DNA of 64,000 nt. Source: Domibacillus indicus. GTDB taxonomy: Bacteria > Bacillota > Bacilli > Bacillales > Domibacillaceae. The position numbers and the translations under genes are program-made. Below the pieces are notes generated by a model. That model did no database searches. It saw only the letters and a program-made list of their open reading frames with translations, and was not told the origin of the DNA. Location of the stretch: contig NZ_JAMBOO010000001.1 in NCBI RefSeq assembly GCF_023715895.1, positions 186,001 to 250,000 on the forward strand, read 5' to 3'. Each line of letters opens with the position of its first letter. The stretch's first letter is position 1. This document shows positions 1 to 8,241 of this stretch, piece by piece.

Positions 1-479
1 TTTACATCCGTGTGACATACGACAAATTGATAATCCGGCACATTTGGCAGACCCTCTTCTAAAAAACGAAGCGCATCCGAGACAACCGGATGGGCAGACA
101 TCGAATGAACTTGGGAACGGATATCAGATAAAGTAGCTGCCGGCAGTACAGGCTGTTTTCCAAGCCGTTTGAGCATGTTTAAAAGCGGTTTGGATGAATG
201 AATTTTCCCCATCAGCCGGGCAACACGATCTGACTCCATTTCTTCCGGCCCAAGTTCCCTGCCATTCATCCAATGCTGCGCGGAAATCACATCGCCGTTT
301 TCAAGCCGCTTTGTCCAAACAAGTTTTGGGACAATTCCCTCAGCTGAAAGCATAGCAAGAAAAGGAGAAGAATTTCGCTTTAAAAACAGCTCCTGTCCAG
401 CATGACGCGCAAAAAAAGCTTTTCCTGTTACGCCTCCGGCAGGCATTATTTCCCAATCTCTTCCCAAAAAGTGTTCCAA
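1..479 (-). CDS. ytmP: YtmP-like phosphotransferase (APH/choline kinase fold), C-terminus cut by window edge
   Basis: Translating the minus strand gives a kinase-like protein that opens MEHFLGRDWEIMPAGG and runs off the window at ...FVVCHTDV. The last residues look like the start of the Brenner catalytic loop (HxDxxxxN) of aminoglycoside/choline kinase-type phosphotransferases. Position next to pullulanase matches ytmP in B. subtilis. I chose the TTG at 479-477 because AAAGGTGAGG lies just upstream; an in-frame ATG at 497 has no ribosome site because it abuts a terminator T-run. Substrate unknown. Confidence 0.75.
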   Translation of the reverse strand, partial: MEHFLGRDWEIMPAGGVTGKAFFARHAGQELFLKRNSSPFLAMLSAEGIVPKLVWTKRLENGDVISAQHWMNGRELGPEEMESDRVARLMGKIHSSKPLLNMLKRLGKQPVLPAATLSDIRSQVHSMSAHPVVSDALRFLEEGLPNVPDYQFVVCHTDV

Positions 480-497
480 AAACCTCACCTTTTTCAT

Positions 498-545
498 AAA
501 AAAAAGACAGCAGCCGCTTCGAGAAACAATCGCTGTCTTTTTTAT
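498..545 (-). terminator. Rho-independent terminator after pullulanase
   Basis: Ten-base arms AAAAGACAGC (502-511) and GCTGTCTTTT (532-541) form a stem followed by T-runs on both sides. It separates pulA from the ytmP-like gene. Confidence 0.85.
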
Positions 546-622
546 TACTTGTATCGTTCGTTTATCGTCTGACATATTGTATCATGAATCGGCGCTTTCG
601 ACCAGTTCCTTTATGAAACATT

Positions 623-2758
623 CTATCTGGCGAAAACGGCACAGCTGAACGGCTCTACTGAAGCGTCCTGCTTCACCGTTTGAAGCGGCTTTGTTCCAGC
701 TTCAGTACCTGAAACGATCTGGTGCCATTCTTCTCCTTCCGGAAGTGCAAAAGTCGAAGCCATTCTACCCGTATTAAAGCTTAAAACCAAGTCTTTCCAC
801 TTGCCGTACGAACCGACATCCTTCAGCCAGACAGTTAGTGTATCCGCATTGGCTGGCCATTTAACGATATGATAGCAAATGGCTTCTTCTTTTCTAAGAC
901 GAAACGCCCCCGTTGATTTTCGGACTTCTATCAGCCCTTTCACATATTGCACATGGTCTACAAATTCACCACGGCGGCGCCAATCCATTTGATTAATAAT
1001 ATCTGAGCTTGTGTAGCTGTTTTCAACTCCATGCTTTGTCCGGCAAAATTCCTGGCCGGCATGCAGGAACGGAATTCCCTGGGAGAAAAGCACAATAGCG
1101 GTGGCCAAAAGATGCCTTTTCTTATTGGTTTCTGTATCTCCTGGAAAGCATGCTTCAAGCTTATCCCATAGTGTATAGTTGTCATGACATTCTACATAGT
1201 TGACAGACTGGGCCGGCGAGTGAAACAACCGGTCCACACCGCTGCATCCGACATTGGCCGTCAGTGCGGCAAAGGCATTGTCGAGCATCTTGCTGTTTCC
1301 AAACGCAAAACCGGTTTCAAACAACTGAAAGGTACTTCCCTTAATGGAGTCACGGAACCGGTCATTGAAAAAAGCAATCTCCGGCAGTGCATGTTCATTG
1401 CGAATCGCTGCTTTTTCCTCAGCGGGCAGCGCGGTGTTTAAGTCCCACCCTTCTCCCAGCAGAATAAGACCTGGATTATGACGGCGAAGACGGCTGGCTG
1501 CCTGCTTCATCGTTTCCACATCAATCAGTCCCATTAGGTCGAAACGAAATCCATCGAGATTGTAGGCTTCCATCCAGTACTGAAGAGAATCTAAAATAAA
1601 CTTGCGGCCCATTTTCCGCTCTGAGGCAAAGTCGTTTCCGCACCCTGATCCGTTTGAAGGCATCCCGTCGATTCCCTGGCGGAAAAAGTAGCCCGGAACG
1701 AGCTTTTCAAACGAGGAAGTCTCCCGGACGAATACATGGTTGTACACCACATCCATGATGACTCGGAGCCCTTTTTTATGAAACGCTTCGATCATTTGCT
1801 TCAGCTCTATTGAACGTGCATACAAGTCGGCTGGATTGGAGCTGAAGCTTCCTTCCGGCACGTTAAAATAAAGAGGATTGTAGCCCCAGTTGTAGTTGGC
1901 GGAAAAATCTGTGTCAGATACACCAAAAAAATCGAAAAAGGGCATCAGCTGTACATGGGTGACACCAAGCGATGTAATATAATCCAGTCCAGTCGGCTGC
2001 CCGTCAGGACTTTGTGTCCCTTCCTCTGTGAGTCCAAGATACAAGCCCTGGTGCTTAATGCCGCTTTCCCGCTGGCTCGAAACATCACGAATGGAAGCTT
2101 CGTAAATAATCGCATCGAGCGGAGAAGAAAAAGGAGGGAGCTGGTGCTTTTCCACCTTCATTTTTTCATCATCGACAACACGTGCCCACTCGCTGTGAAC
2201 AGAAACCATTTTTGCATAAGGATCCACCGCTTCATGCCAGATATTATTAACCCGCACTTGGTAATGGTAAAAAAAACCTTCTGCATTTCCGTTTATTTCT
2301 GCTTCAAATGTACCGGATGGCCCTCTTCTCATCGGCATATAGCGAAGCGGAGCTTCTTCTGTTTCTTTAAACTTTACAAAAGCTTCAGTTGCCGTTGGTG
2401 CCCACACTCGAAAAGAGGTCTTCTCCGGTGTGTACATGCTTCCCAGCTCACCTTCGTAGTAAAAGAGCCGGTCGAATTCTTTCGTCCGGATTACACCGCC
2501 CATTTGCAAATCGGTACGCATAAGGCGTTCATCTAAAATAACATGCTCCCGGCCAAATTCCGGCATTTCTTTTAAGCGGCACGTGTATTTTATTTCTGCA
2601 TTCAATTCCTGCACGCTCACAAGCTCCATTTTCGTTACGTTGCCCTCGCTCTCAATATAAAAAGCAGAAGACTTCCCTGAATAATAATGCTTTGGAAGCA
2701 AAACAGCGACTTCAGTCAGTGTATCTAGATATGCATTAAACGGACGGGTTGAAATCAT
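623..2758 (-). CDS. amyX: Type I pullulanase (alpha-1,6 debranching enzyme)
   Basis: This 711-residue GH13 protein hydrolyses alpha-1,6 branch points of pullulan, amylopectin or glycogen. The type I signature YNWGYNP is at about 289-295, after a CBM48-like N-terminal beta domain (about 110-195). Conserved GH13 regions are DVVYNH (336-341), DGFRFD with nucleophile D407, GEGW with acid/base E436, and CHDN with H525-D526. There is no signal peptide, so it is probably cytoplasmic like B. subtilis AmyX, where it could trim maltodextrins or glycogen made by the glg operon in this window. GGAGGAGG precedes the ATG, which sits directly on the stop of the upstream gene. Confidence 0.95.
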   Translation of the reverse strand: MISTRPFNAYLDTLTEVAVLLPKHYYSGKSSAFYIESEGNVTKMELVSVQELNAEIKYTCRLKEMPEFGREHVILDERLMRTDLQMGGVIRTKEFDRLFYYEGELGSMYTPEKTSFRVWAPTATEAFVKFKETEEAPLRYMPMRRGPSGTFEAEINGNAEGFFYHYQVRVNNIWHEAVDPYAKMVSVHSEWARVVDDEKMKVEKHQLPPFSSPLDAIIYEASIRDVSSQRESGIKHQGLYLGLTEEGTQSPDGQPTGLDYITSLGVTHVQLMPFFDFFGVSDTDFSANYNWGYNPLYFNVPEGSFSSNPADLYARSIELKQMIEAFHKKGLRVIMDVVYNHVFVRETSSFEKLVPGYFFRQGIDGMPSNGSGCGNDFASERKMGRKFILDSLQYWMEAYNLDGFRFDLMGLIDVETMKQAASRLRRHNPGLILLGEGWDLNTALPAEEKAAIRNEHALPEIAFFNDRFRDSIKGSTFQLFETGFAFGNSKMLDNAFAALTANVGCSGVDRLFHSPAQSVNYVECHDNYTLWDKLEACFPGDTETNKKRHLLATAIVLFSQGIPFLHAGQEFCRTKHGVENSYTSSDIINQMDWRRRGEFVDHVQYVKGLIEVRKSTGAFRLRKEEAICYHIVKWPANADTLTVWLKDVGSYGKWKDLVLSFNTGRMASTFALPEGEEWHQIVSGTEAGTKPLQTVKQDASVEPFSCAVFAR

Positions 2759-3712
2759 TTATATCTCCTCCTCCCATTCTGGGCGGCGCAGGCTGATCGA
2801 ATCTGCATGTGCGAGCAAAACTTTTGCTGCTTTCAGCTGAATCGTTTTCAGTGGTGAAGACAACTGTCTCATTTCTTGAAACCAGTGGGGAAATTTACGC
2901 TTATCAATGTAATATATGTCTGCTGGTGCGGACGGGTCATCAATGTAGCCGTTTCGAGATAAAATCGCTTTTCGAACGGGAATATCCACTTCATGATGCC
3001 GGAGCAGTTTTTTGACGATCGTTTCTGTTCTCGCCAATGAAACGGCAGGACTTAACACTTTAGATTCCGTTTCTCGAAAACGCTTCATCCAAAACCGGTC
3101 AGAAGAACCGGTAAAAACCGCTTCGTCCTGCTCTTCCAAAAATGTAAGGCACCAGACTTGCAGCGGTGTGATCAGTACAATGTCCAGCTCGACAACGGCT
3201 TTTTGAAAGCGGAAAACCGGCTTATACAAAATGAGGAACGTATCCGGCAGACGCGTCGCTAAAAATTTCAGCTGCTCATCCATATAATATTTGTGGTCGA
3301 GCGGTGACTGATGCAGCAGCGTTGAACTTGCCCATTTCACTTGAAAAGCAAACATTTTATCAACGAATGCTTTTTTTACATCCTCTTCTGTTTGTAAGTA
3401 TATAAATTCTGATTCATTCATTGAAAACAAAGCTTCATCTTCCTGCAAAGGCCCGGGCTCTGTTTCTACCCGTTTTTCTTTTTTAGAAAACAACCCCCGG
3501 AGCAAAGAATGCTTTTCCTTTGGTTCTTCCAGCAGCCAATTTTCCTCTTCGCCGGGTTCTGTATGTATTATTCCCGTGCTCCGCTGGTATTCCCACTGGT
3601 TATGAACCTTTTCCCACTCCCCTTTTTTCAGCCGAACATACCGGGCTGGGTAATGGAAAGGGTCTTGTTCATATCTTGAGATATAATTTTGAAGCTTAAT
3701 TAATTGCGCCAT
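2759..3712 (-). CDS. ytlQ: YtlQ-like conserved protein with NERD-like central region
   Basis: A soluble protein of about 317 residues with no signal peptide or membrane segment. The middle (about 145-230) contains alternating hydrophobic strands around VVELDIVLITPLQVWCLTF, resembling the nuclease-related NERD fold; I cannot confirm catalytic residues. I chose the ATG at 3712 because AGGAGAGGAAC lies just upstream and the protein then begins MAQLIKLQNYISRYE; an ATG at 3754 has no such support. It overlaps the end of the thpR-like gene by 13 bases, indicating translational coupling. The family assignment rests on position and remembered similarity. Function unknown. Confidence 0.6.
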   Translation of the reverse strand: MAQLIKLQNYISRYEQDPFHYPARYVRLKKGEWEKVHNQWEYQRSTGIIHTEPGEEENWLLEEPKEKHSLLRGLFSKKEKRVETEPGPLQEDEALFSMNESEFIYLQTEEDVKKAFVDKMFAFQVKWASSTLLHQSPLDHKYYMDEQLKFLATRLPDTFLILYKPVFRFQKAVVELDIVLITPLQVWCLTFLEEQDEAVFTGSSDRFWMKRFRETESKVLSPAVSLARTETIVKKLLRHHEVDIPVRKAILSRNGYIDDPSAPADIYYIDKRKFPHWFQEMRQLSSPLKTIQLKAAKVLLAHADSISLRRPEWEEEI

Positions 3713-4266
3713 GGCTCTTGTTCCTCTCCTGACCCGCTTAATAGACAGGACCATTTTTTTACGTACTTTGGACCCGGTGCCCTTTTCGTTTCATACAAAG
3801 CAATTTCAGCTGCAGGAAAAGACGGCCATTCCGGAAGTACATCTGGCACATACGGCTCGGAACCCGCCCATTTTCGCGCAGTAGTAATATGAGGGCGAAA
3901 CGGTTTTTCATCTATGGAAATTCCTGCTTTCCGGCACGCAGCTGCCACCCCTTTTTGCACATCGAAAAGAGAAGAAGGCTCATTCGTTCCAATCCAGAAA
4001 ATACGCGGAGACGTTTTTTGGCCAAACGTACCAAACGACGTCAGTTTAAGTTCGAAAACAGGTATATGTTTTATGTTTTCCTCTATAAACACGCAGGCTT
4101 TTTCCAAACCTGAAAGATCAGCTGCGCCCACGAATGCCAATGTTAAATGGTAATCCTCCTTATGGACCAGCCGTTTAAAAAGCTCATTTCTTCCTTTCAT
4201 TTCATCCGCAATCTTTTCTTTCACGTCATCGGGAAGAACAAGTGCAAAAAAATAATGTGGCTGCAT
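3700..4266 (-). CDS. thpR: RNA 2',3'-cyclic phosphodiesterase (2H family, ThpR/YtlP)
   Basis: The protein has 188 residues. Two HxTx motifs, HLTL (40-43) and HITT (126-129), form the two-histidine catalytic site of the 2H phosphoesterases. Family members hydrolyse 2',3'-cyclic phosphates on RNA ends or, in reverse, ligate 2'-5' RNA in vitro; the cellular role is not settled. Length fits the family. AAAAAAGGAGTG precedes the ATG. The downstream ytlQ-like gene overlaps its end, and pulA then follows immediately, so the three probably form one transcript. Confidence 0.88.
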   Translation of the reverse strand: MQPHYFFALVLPDDVKEKIADEMKGRNELFKRLVHKEDYHLTLAFVGAADLSGLEKACVFIEENIKHIPVFELKLTSFGTFGQKTSPRIFWIGTNEPSSLFDVQKGVAAACRKAGISIDEKPFRPHITTARKWAGSEPYVPDVLPEWPSFPAAEIALYETKRAPGPKYVKKWSCLLSGSGEEQEPWRN

Positions 4267-4409
4267 ACCCTACACTCCTTTTTTCGGCCAATTGTTGTTT
4301 TTAGTTTACCAAAAACCCGCAAGAAAAGTCGTCTTTTCTCATCCACTGTATTTCGATTGGAATTGTTCGAGTAATATGCTTTAATTGAACAAAGAAAGGG
4401 TGACGTTTG

Positions 4410-5342
4410 ATGAAAGTGGTTGATAATATTGCCAAACTGATTGGCGACACACCGCTCGTAAAGCTGCAGCGTTTGTCACCTGAACACGGAGCAGATGTAT
4501 ACGTAAAATTAGAATTTTACAACCCGAGCAGAAGTGTAAAGGACCGCGCTGCTTATAACATGATTATAGAGGCAGAAAAATCAGGAAAGTTAAAATCGGG
4601 AGCTGTGATCATTGAACCGACAAGCGGAAATACAGGCATCGGTATTGCGATGAACGCGGCTGCCAGAGGATACAAAGCCATTTTGGTGATGCCGGACACG
4701 ATGACAAAGGAACGCATCAACCTTTTAAAAGCATATGGTGCAGAAGTCGTTTTGACGCCGGGAGATGAAAAAATGCCTGGCTCCATCCGCAAAGCACTAG
4801 AGCTGGCCGAGCGTGTTCCAAACAGTTTTATTCCCATGCAGTTTGACAATCCCGCTAATTCGGATGCCCACCGTGGCACAACATCCTCGGAAATTTCCGA
4901 AGCTGTAGAACAGATTGGCAAGCGGTTTGCTGCTTTTGTGGCAACTGCAGGCACAGGCGGAACAATTACAGGTACAGGGGAAGAACTAAAAAAGCAATTC
5001 CCTGATTTAGCTGTTCATGTCGTAGAACCGGCCGGATCCCCTGTTTTATCAGGCGGCCAGCCTGGCCGGCACAAGCTCGTCGGTACGAGCCCTGGGTTTA
5101 TCCCTTCTATTTTAAATACAGAGGTTTATGACTCGATCTTTAAAATTACAGATGAGGACGCCTATGATATTACCCGCCGCCTTGCTGCTGAGGAAGGAAT
5201 TTTGGTCGGTCCATCTGCCGGTGCTGCATGCTTTGCGGCGATTCAAGCAGCTAAAGCTTTATCAAAAGATGATATGGTCATTTGCCTGGCTCCGGATACA
5301 GGCGAACGGTACTTGTCTACGGATGTATTTCAAGATGAGTAA
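4410..5342 (+). CDS. ytkP: Cysteine synthase family PLP enzyme (YtkP-like)
   Basis: A fold-type II PLP enzyme that should make cysteine from O-acetylserine and sulfide, or a related beta-replacement. The PLP lysine is K44 in NPSRSVKDR, the phosphate/substrate loop is TSGNTG (71-76) and GTGGTITGTG binds the cofactor phosphate. About 310 residues is normal. AAAGGGTGA precedes both a TTG (4407) and the ATG (4410); I chose the ATG for spacing. It is a single-gene unit transcribed opposite to its neighbours, probably a CysK paralogue as in B. subtilis; the sulfur or nitrogen substrate is not certain. Confidence 0.88.
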   Translation: MKVVDNIAKLIGDTPLVKLQRLSPEHGADVYVKLEFYNPSRSVKDRAAYNMIIEAEKSGKLKSGAVIIEPTSGNTGIGIAMNAAARGYKAILVMPDTMTKERINLLKAYGAEVVLTPGDEKMPGSIRKALELAERVPNSFIPMQFDNPANSDAHRGTTSSEISEAVEQIGKRFAAFVATAGTGGTITGTGEELKKQFPDLAVHVVEPAGSPVLSGGQPGRHKLVGTSPGFIPSILNTEVYDSIFKITDEDAYDITRRLAAEEGILVGPSAGAACFAAIQAAKALSKDDMVICLAPDTGERYLSTDVFQDE

Positions 5343-5490
5343 ATGAGCTTTCTCCTAAAAAAGACAGGAAATTTTCGGGGGATACATCGCTTCTTAAAAA
5401 GAGCCGATAGAGGAAGCCGGCCGGACTTCTTGAACAAAAAAGAAACAAAGAGATACTTTGTCAAAAGATTTTGTTTGTCTACAAGCTGAA

Positions 5491-5520
5491 GAACCCTGCT
5501 CCTATGGCAGGGTTCTTTTT
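5491..5520 (+). terminator. Terminator between ytkP and pepV
   Basis: GAACCCTGC / GCAGGGTTC stem followed by five T on the plus strand. It lies about 150 bases past the ytkP stop and abuts the convergent pepV stop. Confidence 0.75.
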
Positions 5521-6928
5521 AATTCTTTTTTCCAGCAAGCTCGACAATAGCCCGTGCGTAAATAGCCGCTGCTCGGAACAGATCATCCAAGACCGCATAT
5601 TCATCTTTCTGATGGGCAACGTCAGCCCGTCCAGGAAACAAAGCTCCAAACGCAACGCCTCTTTTTAAAGCCCGCGCATATGTACCGCCGCCGGTCGAAA
5701 GCAGCTTCGCCTCCTCGCCGGTTTCCTCTTCGTACACTCGCTTTAGCGTTTGGACAAATGGATCATCCGGCTCTGTATAATGCGGAGGATTGTTGTCTAA
5801 AACCTGTAGTGAAACAGGAGAAAGATATTCCTTAAGCTTGTGTATTTCTTCTTCAAATGAAAAAGAAACAGGATATCGAATATTCAAGCCGATTTGCGCT
5901 TTTTGCTGCTTTTCATAGCAGAACAAAGCCGCGTTCACTGTAACATCGCCCATTTCTGCATCGGTTGAGGCAATGCCCAGCCGGTGCCCCCGTGTATCAT
6001 CCTTGAAATTATCTATAACAAACTGCAAATAAGCAGAGGCGGCGGGATCAATCGCTTCCTTCACTAAAAAATCGGCCAGGAACAGCGCAGCGTTTTGTCC
6101 ATCCTTTGGTTCCGCTGCATGAGCAGATACGCCATTCATTTCGAGAAAAACAATTCCTCCATCAATATAATAAGAGCCTTCTAAGTCGTTGTCTTTTATA
6201 TACTCTGTATAGTTTTGTAAAAATAATGTATGCTGCTTTTCAATCCAAACGGCTGCTTTTGCATAATCTGGAACCATATTATACCGGCTGCCCGCCTGGA
6301 AAGATTCGATTTGGATATCAGCTTGTCCGGGCTCCGGAACGGTCAGATTCAGCTGAACATCCGCAATCCCTTTTTCTGCAAAAATAATCGGGAAATCTGC
6401 ATCAGGCGCAAATCCGACTCCTGGCATTTCTTCTGTTTTAAAGTAATGCTCCACGCATTGCCATGTACTTTCTTCATCAGTGCCCACAATCATTCGGATC
6501 CGCTTTTCGAGCGGAATACCTAATTCTTGAACGGTTTTCATGGCATAGTATGCTGCAATAGTCGGTCCCTTATCATCAATCGCCCCGCGTCCAAAGATTT
6601 TGCCGTCCTCTACTTCTCCCTCAAATGGTTTATACGACCAGCCGTCACCCGGAGGCACAACGTCGACGTGGCACAAAATACCAATCAGTTCTTCTCCTTG
6701 TCCCATTTCAAGGTGTCCGGCTACGTTTCCTGTGTTTTTTACACGGAAGCCGCTTTTCTCGCCCAGTTCAAGCATAAAATCAAGCGCCTGCCGTACTTCC
6801 CTTCCAAAAGGAGCATCTTCTGCTGCCTGATCGCTTTTCACACTTGGAATTTGAATTAACGACTGCAAATCCTGAATCAATTCGCCTTCGCGTTTTTTTA
6901 TTTCATTTCGCCAGTTAATGGTACGCAT
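5519..6928 (-). CDS. pepV: Dipeptidase PepV (M20 zinc metallopeptidase)
   Basis: A 469-residue M20 peptidase that cleaves dipeptides in the cytoplasm. Dinuclear zinc ligands are visible: H87 in CHVDVVPPGD, bridging D119 in GRGAIDDKG, catalytic pair E152-E153 in GTDEEST, and D178 in PDADFP. The start is the ATG at 6928: AAGGAGG lies seven bases upstream. Two earlier in-frame ATGs (6949 and 6934) overlap or precede that site. It equals ytjP of B. subtilis by position. Monocistronic as far as I can see. Confidence 0.92.
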   Translation of the reverse strand: MRTINWRNEIKKREGELIQDLQSLIQIPSVKSDQAAEDAPFGREVRQALDFMLELGEKSGFRVKNTGNVAGHLEMGQGEELIGILCHVDVVPPGDGWSYKPFEGEVEDGKIFGRGAIDDKGPTIAAYYAMKTVQELGIPLEKRIRMIVGTDEESTWQCVEHYFKTEEMPGVGFAPDADFPIIFAEKGIADVQLNLTVPEPGQADIQIESFQAGSRYNMVPDYAKAAVWIEKQHTLFLQNYTEYIKDNDLEGSYYIDGGIVFLEMNGVSAHAAEPKDGQNAALFLADFLVKEAIDPAASAYLQFVIDNFKDDTRGHRLGIASTDAEMGDVTVNAALFCYEKQQKAQIGLNIRYPVSFSFEEEIHKLKEYLSPVSLQVLDNNPPHYTEPDDPFVQTLKRVYEEETGEEAKLLSTGGGTYARALKRGVAFGALFPGRADVAHQKDEYAVLDDLFRAAAIYARAIVELAGKKN

Positions 6929-7112
6929 AAGCATTCCTCCTTTTTTCATTTTACATGGGAACCGGCATTTTAACCAATTTCTTTACAAAAGATTTATTTT
7001 TCAATTTTTTTACCAAAATACGTACATTTTTTTTGTTATCAGGCATAATATTATTAAAAAAGGGTAAATCTCTTGTAAATTAAGCTCTTTTCCCTAGCAT
7101 AATCTCTATAAA

Positions 7113-7175
7113 TACAGTACACTGTAATTGTCAGACAGTTTAGCGCCTGTTAAACAGGTGCAGGGAGATGTCTGA
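7113..7175 (+). promoter_or_regulatory. Dyad and stem-loop in the ytzE upstream region
   Basis: The 324-base gap between pepV and ytzE carries a dyad TACAGT-AC-ACTGTA (7113-7126) and, just after it, a two-level stem-loop: TCAGACA (7131-7137) pairs with TGTCTGA (7169-7175), enclosing GCGCCTGTT paired with AACAGGTGC. Possible -10 elements (CATAAT, TATAAAT) lie just upstream. No T-run follows, so it is not a terminator. It could be an operator plus a structured 5' leader; no known family was recognised. Confidence 0.4.
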
Positions 7176-7252
7176 ATCAGCTTATCATATTATCATTTCA
7201 TGTCTCCTGCTGTCGTTATGTCTCATGGGAAAAAAGATGAGGGAGTGGTATT

Positions 7253-7474
7253 TTGAAGCCTACTACAAATCGGATGCTGACTCGCATAAAATCCATCTAT
7301 ATGTTCATTAAAGAAAATGGAACTGTGACAACGCAGGATATTGTAGATGAATTTGGCATCACCCCGCGAACCATTCAACGCGACTTGAATGTACTGGCTT
7401 ACAATGAGCTTGTTTTTAGCCCGACACGTGGGAAATGGACAACCACAGAAAAGAAAGTTCGGATGACATCATAA
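7253..7474 (+). CDS. ytzE: DeoR-type winged HTH mini-regulator YtzE
   Basis: A 73-residue protein that is only the DNA-binding domain of the DeoR family: the helix-turn-helix lies at about 24-48 (TTQDIVDEFGITPRTIQRDL) and there is no sugar-phosphate sensing domain. The TTG start is supported by GAGGGAGTGG seven bases upstream. It likely binds DNA as a dimer; its targets are unknown. The dyad at 7113-7126 upstream would be a natural autoregulatory site, but that is inference. Confidence 0.88.
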   Translation: MKPTTNRMLTRIKSIYMFIKENGTVTTQDIVDEFGITPRTIQRDLNVLAYNELVFSPTRGKWTTTEKKVRMTS

Positions 7475-7484
7475 TATCTTTATC

Positions 7485-7518
7485 AAAAAACGGCTGCCTC
7501 TTCAGGCAGCCGTTTTTT
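7485..7518. terminator. Bidirectional terminator between ytzE and rsuA-like gene
   Basis: AAAAAACGGCTGCC (7485-7498) and GGCAGCCGTTTTTT (7505-7518) form a perfect stem with T-runs in both directions, serving the two convergent genes. Confidence 0.92.
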
Positions 7519-8228
7519 CAGCTTTCACGCAGTAAAGCAAGCTCTTCTTCTGTTACTTCCCGGTACTCGCCAAGCTCCAATTCTTCGTCAAGCAAAAGAC
7601 CGCCCATCGATAGTCTTTTTAAATAAAGAACTTCTTTACCTACGGCTTGAAACATTCGCTTTACTTGATGAAACTTTCCTTCTGTGATCGTCAGCTCAAT
7701 CTCCGACTCTTCGCCTGCTGATAAAATAATAAGCTCTCCCGGCTTTGTATGATAGCCGTCATCAAGCGTTACCCCTTCTCGAAAAGCTGCTGCATCTTCT
7801 TCCGTTACATGGCCGCGGACACGGGCAAAATATGTTTTAGGGACATGATGCTTTGGCGAAAGCAGAGAATGGGACAGCTGTCCATCATTTGTTAAAAGAA
7901 GCAGCCCTTCTGTGTCTTTGTCAAGGCGGCCGACCGGGTGCGGGTCGAAATGCTTATGCATATCATCAAGCAGATCCACCACTGTTTCGTCCCGCTTGTC
8001 TTCTGTTGCTGAAATAACCCCTGCCGGCTTGTTCATCATCAAATAAATAAATTCACGGTATTCAACCGGCTCATCAAACAGCATCACTTCATCTGTTTGG
8101 GGATGAACGTGCTGCTTTGCATCTTTTATTACTTTTCCGTTCACTGTTACAGCTCCCGATTTTAACAGCTTTTTTACTTCTTTGCGGGAACCGATGCCGG
8201 AATTAGCCAGCCATTTATCTAAGCGCAT
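7518..8228 (-). CDS. rsuA: 16S rRNA pseudouridine synthase, RsuA/YtzG type
   Basis: The 236-residue protein begins with an S4 RNA-binding domain (MRLDKWLANSGIGSRKEV) and continues with an RsuA/RluB/E/F catalytic domain. Motif II GRLDKDTEGLLLL carries catalytic D103. The family isomerises a uridine in small-subunit rRNA (U516 in E. coli); the exact target is inferred from the short length and single S4 domain. AAAGGAGTAACGCT precedes the ATG, and the flippase gene ends only 14 bases upstream, so they are probably co-transcribed. Confidence 0.88.
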   Translation of the reverse strand: MRLDKWLANSGIGSRKEVKKLLKSGAVTVNGKVIKDAKQHVHPQTDEVMLFDEPVEYREFIYLMMNKPAGVISATEDKRDETVVDLLDDMHKHFDPHPVGRLDKDTEGLLLLTNDGQLSHSLLSPKHHVPKTYFARVRGHVTEEDAAAFREGVTLDDGYHTKPGELIILSAGEESEIELTITEGKFHQVKRMFQAVGKEVLYLKRLSMGGLLLDEELELGEYREVTEEELALLRES

Positions 8229-8241
8229 AGCGTTACTCCTT

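Noticed and set aside
1955-2536. 193-codon plus-strand frame inside pullulanase
   Set aside because: It lies antisense to a clear GH13 gene, lacks a ribosome site and shows no protein-like pattern. Other long antisense frames in the window (for example 12887-13427, 34988-35335) were dismissed for the same reasons.
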